NCBI RefSeq assembly: GCF_963422335.1
Contig: NZ_OY729424.1
Coordinates: forward strand, 5,022,001 to 5,086,000
Direction of reading: 5' to 3'
DNA from: an uncultured Roseateles sp.
GTDB taxonomy: Bacteria > Pseudomonadota > Gammaproteobacteria > Burkholderiales > Burkholderiaceae_C
DNA: 64,000 nt
The notes beneath the pieces are model-generated. The model saw nothing but the letters and a program-made list of their open reading frames with translations. It searched no databases and had not been told where the DNA came from. This document shows positions 58,555 to 64,000 of the stretch, piece after piece. Within the stretch, counting starts at the first letter, position 1. Every line of letters begins with the position of its first letter. The translations under genes were made by a program, and so were the position numbers.

Positions 58555-61518
58555 TCAGGCCAGGTAGACCTCCAGCTCACCGACATCGATCTGCTCCGGG
58601 TGCAGAAAGCGCCGCGCATAGTCCATGCAGACGCCGGAGCGCAGGAACAGCTCGAACAGCTCGCCATCGATATGCTGCTCGCGCCGCATCGTGGCCATGA
58701 TGTCCAGCGCCTCGGACAGCGGCTTGCCCTTCTTGTAGGGCCGGTCATCGGCGGTCAGCGCCTCGAACACATCGGCCACCGCCATCATCCGCGCCGGCAC
58801 GCTCATCTGCTCGCGGGTCAGGCCGCGCGGGTAGCCGCTGCCGTCCATCTTCTCGTGGTGGCCGCCGGCAATCTCGGGCACGTTCCTCAGGTGGCGGGGC
58901 AGTGGCAGCTCGTTGAGCATCTTGATGGTCTGCACGATATGGTCGTTGATCTTGTAGCGCTCCTCCTCGGTCAGGGTGCCGCGGGCAACGCTGAGGTTGT
59001 AGAGCTCGCCGCGGTTGTACAGATGCTCGGGCACCTGCAGCTTGAAGCCCAGCGGATTGGCCTCGGGCGGGCGCTCGCGCTCGGGCCGCGGCAGCACATG
59101 CTCGGGCTTGTCGGCCAGAAGCGCCTCCTGCACCGGCAGCACCGCGGCAGGCCGGGCGGCCTTGCGCTTGAGTTCGTCGCTGGACAAGCCCAGGCGGTCG
59201 TCCAGCGTGCGTGTCCAGCGGCGCGCGCCGATCTCGCGCAGCCTCGCCAGCTGGGCCTCGCTCATCGTCTCGCCGCCCTGGTTGCAGGCGGCGACGAAGG
59301 CAAACTCCTGGTCCAGCTGAGCCAGCTCTGGGGCCAGCGCCTGCCGGGTCTGCTCCAGGTCCTGCGGCGACAGCAAGGCCTCGTAACGGGCCAGCAGGGC
59401 CTCGCGCTTGAGCAGCTCGAAGCGCATGCGCACCTCGTGGATACGGTCGTTTATCGTCTCCAGCTTGGTCGCCTTGTCGACCACGAACTCGGGCGTGGTG
59501 ACCTTGCCGCAGTCGTGCAGCCAGCCGGCGATGTGCAGCGCCTCCCAGCCATCGTCATCGAGATTGAAGGCGGCGAAGGGGCCGCTGCCGGCATCGCAGG
59601 CGGCACGGGCCAGCATCTTGGTCAGCTCGGGCACGCGCTGGCAGTGGGCGCCGGTGTAGGGGCTCTTGGCGTCGATGGCGCCGGCCACCAGCTGGATGAA
59701 GCTCTCCAGCAGCTCCTTGCGCGCGCGCAGCAGCAGCTGGTTGTCGATGGCCACCGCAGCCGGGCCGGCCAGCGCCTCGATGAAGGCCTTGCGCGAGGGG
59801 GACAGGTCTTGCGGACGGTCGGCCCCGTGGTTTTCATCCGGCACAAAGCTCAGCGACAAGGTGCCCACCACCTCGTTCTGGCGGTTCTTCAGCGGCAGGG
59901 CCACCAAGCGGAAACTGGTGGTGTTGAGCCCCATGAAAACGGCGCTGTAGTGGGCCAGCTGGGCCGGGTCTTCCCAGTGCAGGTCCAGGCTGATCATGCG
60001 GTCCTGGCGCACCGCCTGCACCGCCGCCGAGAGGCTGTCGGCATCGTCCAGCCGCCACTCGATCAGCGCCGCCGGTTCGCCCGGAGCACCGTGCAGGCGC
60101 ACGCCCATGGGCTCCAGGCGCGTGCCATCGGTGCTGAGCAGGTGCAAGGCACCGCCGGTGGCGCCGGCCACCGAAATGGTCTCCGTCAGGATGCGCTGCA
60201 GCAGGGTGTCGAACTGACGCTCGGCCGACAGCGCGCTGGAGATTTCCATGAAGCGGCTCAGCGTGTGCTTCATGCCGGTCATGGCCAGGGCCAAGCGATC
60301 CACCTCGCGGATGCGGCTGCGCGCCGGGTCGGGGCCGCCGAAGTCGAAGCGCCTGATCGTCTCGGCCTCACGTGCCAGCTGCTCCAGCGGCCGGGACACC
60401 AGATTGGCGGCCCAATGCACCAGCGGCAGCATCAGCAGCACCATGCCGGCGGTGATCAGCACCGACAGATTGCGGTTGTGGATGGCATCGACCAGCAGTT
60501 CATCACGCGGGGCCGCGATGGCCAGGGTCAGCGACGCGGCGCCTGCCGCGTCCAGCGGCTCCAGCCGCACCACCCAGTCGCGGTCGGCAACGCTGAGCAC
60601 CGGTTCATCGGCCGCGGGTGCCGCGCCATTGCGCGCACGCTGCCACAGCGCACTGAGCACCGGCACATTCAACTCGTCGACGGTGACCAGGCGCGACTCG
60701 CCGACCTGGGGCGAGGCACTGGCCGGCAGGCTTTTGGGATAGGCCAGCACCGCACCGCGGGCATCGACAATCATCAGCTCGGCCGAGGGCGTGATGCGCT
60801 GGCGTGCCAGCATCGCCGACAGCGCCTGCAGGCTCACATCGACCCCGGCCACCGCCGCCCCCCGGGCACTGGCCAGGGTCAGGCCGACCTCGCGGGTGGT
60901 GAAGAACAGATAGGGCGCCGTCTGCACCACCGCGCCGCCGGGCTCGGCCGCCTGGGCCTGCTTGAACCAGGGCCGGCCACGGGGCTCGAACACATAGTCG
61001 GGGCGCTCGCGCGCCTCCAGCAGGCGCAGATCGGCATCGAAGAAGTCATACCGGCCCTGTATCACCGGCCGGTCGCGGTTGACCGACTGCAACACGAAGG
61101 CGGCCTGCTCGGGCGATTTCATCATGCCCCGCAGCGACGCGTTGTCAAGCCGGCGCAGCAGCAAGAAGGAGCCGTTCTCGCTGCCGCCGTAAACCGCCGA
61201 CAGCGAGGGGTTGGAGCGCAGGGCGCCGGCCAGCAGCGGCAGCTGGGCCAGGCGGGCGGCCTGGTCCGGGGCGGTCAGCAGCGCGGTATCGGCCAGCAGG
61301 GCGGTGGTGATACGCGCCGGCCGCAACTCGCCCTCGATGGCGGCGGCGGCCTCGCGGCCCACGCGCTCGAAGGTGTCGGCGGCAACGCGCAGCATGCGCT
61401 GCTTGCCGGCCCGCAGCTGGTAGCTGGCCAGCGCCAGATAGAGCAGCACCACCAGGGTGATCATGATCACCGACAGCGTCACATAGATGGACCGCGGCGT
61501 GTAGTGCAGCGTCTTCAT
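58555..61518 (-). CDS. Membrane sensor with Cache, HAMP, GAF and HD-GYP phosphodiesterase domains
   Basis: This 987-residue protein should hydrolyse c-di-GMP to pGpG or GMP. TM1 lies at about 13-34, a dCache-type periplasmic sensor at about 35-350, TM2 at about 352-376, a HAMP-like linker, a GAF domain at about 420-590, and HD-GYP from about 610. The metal pair H668-D669 is in WLHDCGK, and GYP (895-897) is in HHEKMDGSGYP. The HD and GYP motifs are about 226 residues apart, much more than in compact HD-GYP domains. GGAGGG precedes the ATG at 61518. Confidence 0.88.
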   Translation of the reverse strand: MKTLHYTPRSIYVTLSVIMITLVVLLYLALASYQLRAGKQRMLRVAADTFERVGREAAAAIEGELRPARITTALLADTALLTAPDQAARLAQLPLLAGALRSNPSLSAVYGGSENGSFLLLRRLDNASLRGMMKSPEQAAFVLQSVNRDRPVIQGRYDFFDADLRLLEARERPDYVFEPRGRPWFKQAQAAEPGGAVVQTAPYLFFTTREVGLTLASARGAAVAGVDVSLQALSAMLARQRITPSAELMIVDARGAVLAYPKSLPASASPQVGESRLVTVDELNVPVLSALWQRARNGAAPAADEPVLSVADRDWVVRLEPLDAAGAASLTLAIAAPRDELLVDAIHNRNLSVLITAGMVLLMLPLVHWAANLVSRPLEQLAREAETIRRFDFGGPDPARSRIREVDRLALAMTGMKHTLSRFMEISSALSAERQFDTLLQRILTETISVAGATGGALHLLSTDGTRLEPMGVRLHGAPGEPAALIEWRLDDADSLSAAVQAVRQDRMISLDLHWEDPAQLAHYSAVFMGLNTTSFRLVALPLKNRQNEVVGTLSLSFVPDENHGADRPQDLSPSRKAFIEALAGPAAVAIDNQLLLRARKELLESFIQLVAGAIDAKSPYTGAHCQRVPELTKMLARAACDAGSGPFAAFNLDDDGWEALHIAGWLHDCGKVTTPEFVVDKATKLETINDRIHEVRMRFELLKREALLARYEALLSPQDLEQTRQALAPELAQLDQEFAFVAACNQGGETMSEAQLARLREIGARRWTRTLDDRLGLSSDELKRKAARPAAVLPVQEALLADKPEHVLPRPERERPPEANPLGFKLQVPEHLYNRGELYNLSVARGTLTEEERYKINDHIVQTIKMLNELPLPRHLRNVPEIAGGHHEKMDGSGYPRGLTREQMSVPARMMAVADVFEALTADDRPYKKGKPLSEALDIMATMRREQHIDGELFELFLRSGVCMDYARRFLHPEQIDVGELEVYLA

Positions 61519-61599
61519 GGCCCTCCCCGAGCTTGGCAACCCCGATGAGGCCCAAGATCGTCGCGCAAGTCAACCGCGGCTGTGGTTCAAACCACGCGC

Positions 61600-62694
61600 T
61601 TATCGGCCACTCTGGGTCAGCGTGTCCATGATGCGCACGCCGGCACCGGGCAACTGCTCGTGGGCATGGCGCACAGCCTCGTCTCGGGCACTGCGTCGCG
61701 CCGTCAGCTGGGCCAATGCCAGCGCCACCGCAGCGCTGTCGCCGCTGGCGGCATGCAGACGCACCTGAGCCTCCAGCGCTGGCAGAGCAACGCTGTCGCG
61801 CACGCGCAGCTCCGGCGGGTCGAACAGGGCCTGGAGCAACACCAGCGCCGGGCTGCGCCGACCGGCCACCTCCGCGATCAGGGCCATCTCCAGCTGAGCC
61901 GAACGGCGTATCGCCGTCCAACCCCTGGCCTGGGCCAGGGCGGCCAGCCGTTGCAGTTCAGCATCGGCGCGATCGGCATCGCCACGCCGGCGCTGCCAGC
62001 GCGCCACATTGGCCTCCCACATGCAGCGCAGATAGTCGCTGTCGATGGCCTGGGCAGCGGCGGTGCCCTGAGCCACCACACGGCTGGCGCGGGCCAGCAG
62101 GCCATGGGCCATGCCCGGGTTGTCCTGTTTCAGATAGCCGTCGTGCAGGCTGCAGACCATGTGCAGCGCATTCGAATAGCGCTGCACCCGCTCATAGGTC
62201 GAGCCCTGCTGCTCGATCAAGCCCAGCGCCTCCTGCATGAAGCGCTCGGCCTCGATGGCGTCGCCCAGTGTCAGATGGCACATGGCCACCCGCTCGATGG
62301 CACGGGCGGCCAGCGGCGTGTGTCCGAGGGACTGCGCATCCTGCCAGGCCATGCGCGCCGCCCGCAAAGCCAGCTCGTGCATGGCCAGCTGGCTGTGGGC
62401 GAACGACATATGGGTAAGCAGCTCGGCGCGCTGCAGCGAGGGCTGGTCCAGCGGCACCAGGCCCAGCAAGCGCACGCAGTCCTGCAGCACGGCATCGAAG
62501 CGTTCGAACTTGAGCCGGCAACGCACGCGCAGCATCAGGGCCCGGAACAGCAACTCCTCGGAGCGGCATTCGATCGGGTCGTCCACCACACGCAGCACCG
62601 CATCGCTGGCGCGCAAGGTCTCATCGAATCGGGCCAGCTCGAAACTCTGTTCGGCCTGCTCCAGCAGGGTCTGGCAATGGCGTAACTGCGACAT
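61600..62694 (-). CDS. TPR-repeat protein without membrane segment
   Basis: The 364-residue cytosolic protein is built of alpha-helical repeats: LLEQAEQSFELARFDETLRAS, SFAHSQLAMHELALRAARMAW, and repeated LEMALIAEVAGRRSPALVLLQ-type pairs. It is the TPR-like regulatory half that some transcription activators or diguanylate cyclases carry, but no catalytic or DNA-binding domain is attached. The ATG at 62694 (MSQLRHCQ) is chosen; the frame runs upstream to a GTG at 62751. It is upstream of the HD-GYP gene on the same strand with an 81-bp gap. Confidence 0.68.
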   Translation of the reverse strand: MSQLRHCQTLLEQAEQSFELARFDETLRASDAVLRVVDDPIECRSEELLFRALMLRVRCRLKFERFDAVLQDCVRLLGLVPLDQPSLQRAELLTHMSFAHSQLAMHELALRAARMAWQDAQSLGHTPLAARAIERVAMCHLTLGDAIEAERFMQEALGLIEQQGSTYERVQRYSNALHMVCSLHDGYLKQDNPGMAHGLLARASRVVAQGTAAAQAIDSDYLRCMWEANVARWQRRRGDADRADAELQRLAALAQARGWTAIRRSAQLEMALIAEVAGRRSPALVLLQALFDPPELRVRDSVALPALEAQVRLHAASGDSAAVALALAQLTARRSARDEAVRHAHEQLPGAGVRIMDTLTQSGR

Positions 62695-62802
62695 CCGGCT
62701 CGACGTTTCACGGTCCCAAAAAACAATCTGGCCCGGATCGTAGCGCTGCACGCTGACGCCGGGCCAACAAATATGCTAAAAATTGCAGGCCTGACCTCTC
62801 CT

Positions 62803-63312
62803 TCAGTAGGCGCCCATATAGTCCTTCTTGCCCACCTCGACGCCGCTGTGGCGCAGGATGCCGTAGGCCGTGGTGACATGGAAGAAGAACTGCGGCAGGC
62901 CGTAGTGCAGCAGATAGTCCTGGCCCGTGAAACGGCGTTCCTTGGGCGTGCCGGGGCGGGTGATGATTTCGCGGCTGGCAGCGGCGGCAAACTGCTCGGG
63001 CTTCAGCCCGGCAAGAAAGGCCTGGGTCTTGGCGATGCGCCCGTGCAGATCGGCAAAGCCCTGCTCGCTGGCCTCGAACACCGGCACCTCGACACCCGCC
63101 AGGCGTGCGCTGACGCTGGCGGCAAAGTCGCAGGCCACCTGCACCTGGCGCAACAGGGTGAACATATCTGGGAACAGCCGCGCCTGCAGCAGCGCCGAGG
63201 GCTCGATATTGCGCGCCGTGGCATGGGCCTCGGCCTTGGCCAGCACATCGTCCAGGCCGCCCAGCATCTGCTTGAAAACGGGTATGGCGCTTGAATACAT
63301 CAGTTCGGTCAT
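62803..63312 (-). CDS. DUF1993 (DinB-like four-helix) protein
   Basis: The 169-residue protein matches the DUF1993 family: MYSSAIPVFKQMLGGLDDVLAKAEAHATAR at the start, then RLFPDMFTLLRQVQVACD and FHVTTAYGILRHSGVEVGKKD. Relatives have a DinB-like four-helix fold; the function is unknown. The ATG at 63312 (MTELMYSS) is the usual family start. Confidence 0.85.
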   Translation of the reverse strand: MTELMYSSAIPVFKQMLGGLDDVLAKAEAHATARNIEPSALLQARLFPDMFTLLRQVQVACDFAASVSARLAGVEVPVFEASEQGFADLHGRIAKTQAFLAGLKPEQFAAAASREIITRPGTPKERRFTGQDYLLHYGLPQFFFHVTTAYGILRHSGVEVGKKDYMGAY

Positions 63313-63467
63313 GGGGGTTCCAGTGGGAGGCAATGCCACATTCTCGCAGGCCTGGTCCGGCCGGGAGCCCGTTAAAGCAGGCCTAAATTCGATAAAAATG
63401 ATTATTTAACTCAAGAACCGGTGACCGGCACCGATAGAACTCTCTGGTTGACCACATCAGGAGCCAC

Positions 63468-63518
63468 GTGAGCAAACCGAAGCGCCCCATCGTCACCGCC
63501 AATCGTTCGGCCGCATGA
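63468..63518 (+). CDS. Candidate 16-codon leader reading frame
   Basis: A GTG-initiated frame (VSKPKRPIVTANRSAA) is preceded by AGGAG at 4 bp and ends in TGA at 63516-63518, overlapping the ATG of the next gene as ATGA. It could be a leader peptide that couples translation, or the true N-terminus of the downstream gene joined by a frameshift. The short spacing leaves this uncertain. Confidence 0.35.
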   Translation: MSKPKRPIVTANRSAA

Positions 63519-64000
63519 AGCCTGCCGGCCCGGACTCCATGCCCAGCGGTCTGCAACACTCCCACAGCATCGATGCCAGTCTGCTGCTGGCTGCCTATGA
63601 GCGCAAACAGCTGAACCTGCTGATGACCGCTGCGGCCATGGCGCTGGTGGTGGCAACGGTACTGAAGACCGCTGTATTTCCTACCCACCTGATGTGGCTC
63701 TGGGCCGCCGTCGTCCTGTTCTGCACCGCCCTGGGCTGGCTGGAGTCGCGCGCGTTCCGTCGCGCCGTGCCGACACCCCAGGCCCTGACGCCCGCGCAGC
63801 TGCTGCGATGGCAGCGCATCTTCATCGCCCAGGCCCTGCTGGCCGGGGCGGCCTGGGCCCTGGGTCCGGTCCTGCTGGTGGGTCATGCGCAGAGTGCCGA
63901 ACTGGCGCTGCTGGTGAGCCTGCTGCTGTGCGTCTGCGCCGTCGCCATGACCTCGGTGGCCGAGCAGCGCGGCGCCATGCAGGCCTTCCTGCTGGCCACG
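63515..64000 (+). CDS. N-terminal part of a multipass membrane sensor, runs off the window
   Basis: Only the first 162 residues are visible. After an N-terminal soluble part (MKPAGPDSMPSGLQH), there are four hydrophobic segments (about 35-53, 58-74, 101-123, 130-147), with a helical stretch containing RRAVPTPQALTPAQ. This fits the membrane-sensor part of a GGDEF or histidine-kinase protein (MASE-type or 7TM-like), but no output domain is visible. The ATG overlaps the stop of the preceding small frame. The interval 63313-63467 upstream is A+T-rich near 63390-63410 and probably contains its promoter. Confidence 0.55.
   Translation, partial: MKPAGPDSMPSGLQHSHSIDASLLLAAYERKQLNLLMTAAAMALVVATVLKTAVFPTHLMWLWAAVVLFCTALGWLESRAFRRAVPTPQALTPAQLLRWQRIFIAQALLAGAAWALGPVLLVGHAQSAELALLVSLLLCVCAVAMTSVAEQRGAMQAFLLAT

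Noticed and set aside
1..64000. Search for tRNA, rRNA, CRISPR arrays, insertion sequences, integrases, att sites and phage genes
   Set aside because: None seen; there are no direct-repeat/spacer series, transposase motifs or tRNA-like cloverleafs that I could support.

Overview
This is a contiguous piece of a high-G+C bacterial chromosome. It most resembles a betaproteobacterium of the order Burkholderiales, of the Roseateles/Pelomonas/Mitsuaria/Rubrivivax type. The assignment is an inference from gene content: a phaC-phaA polyhydroxyalkanoate (PHA) operon, a phasin gene, an aceE-aceF-lpd pyruvate dehydrogenase operon whose E3 carries its own lipoyl domain, a FixL/FixJ-type regulator pair beside that operon, and many tightly packed, overlapping genes. 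I see no rRNA, tRNA, insertion sequence, prophage or CRISPR array. The window looks like core and lineage-specific chromosome rather than an island.

Layout, left part (1-22.4 kb). PHA synthase and beta-ketothiolase come first, then pgeF, maiA and a NUDIX hydrolase. A LapD/LapG pair (c-di-GMP receptor and periplasmic adhesin protease) faces an HDOD gene. Next is a GNAT / ornithine-cyclodeaminase-like / DUF418 operon, diverging from a TetR gene and an SDR dehydrogenase that share a duplicated operator. Then come a lipoprotein, a ParB-domain protein, a DUF1272 protein, and a di-heme peroxidase with a YtkA-like lipoprotein opposite an AraC regulator. A LysR gene diverges from an alpha/beta hydrolase across a nested palindrome. 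A secreted protein joining TIMP/NTR-like, TPR and pentapeptide domains closes this part.

Middle part (22.4-44.4 kb). A complete dipeptide ABC transporter (binding protein, two permeases, two ATPases) is followed by two envelope proteins. The lpd, aceF and aceE genes lie opposite a PAS-sensor kinase / FixJ-type regulator pair, with two palindromes in the shared promoter region. folD, an OpgB-like sulfatase-fold membrane enzyme and oligopeptidase A follow.

Right part (44.4-64 kb). There is a periplasmic glutaredoxin-like protein and a leftward run of a spermidine-synthase-like membrane protein, rmuC and an MFS transporter. A leftward cluster follows: histone-deacetylase-like, thioesterase, nitroreductase, NhaD-type antiporter, 2-hydroxyacid dehydrogenase and GNAT, with the first four genes overlapping. 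A phasin gene has a 17-bp operator-like palindrome and a strong terminator. A patatin lipoprotein, a solute-binding protein, a DUF4399 protein, a large Cache/GAF/HD-GYP phosphodiesterase, a TPR protein and a DUF1993 protein come next. The window ends inside a membrane protein preceded by a 16-codon leader-like reading frame.

Themes: carbon storage and acetyl-CoA flux (phaC, phaA, phasin, pyruvate dehydrogenase), c-di-GMP signalling (LapD/LapG, HD-GYP), and several local regulator/target pairs whose operators can be read from the sequence. No wholly new multi-gene system is evident. The most distinctive items are the TIMP/NTR-TPR-pentapeptide protein (20512-22341), the two regulator operators (TetR/SDR and LysR/hydrolase), and the LapD/LapG pair with no adhesin nearby.
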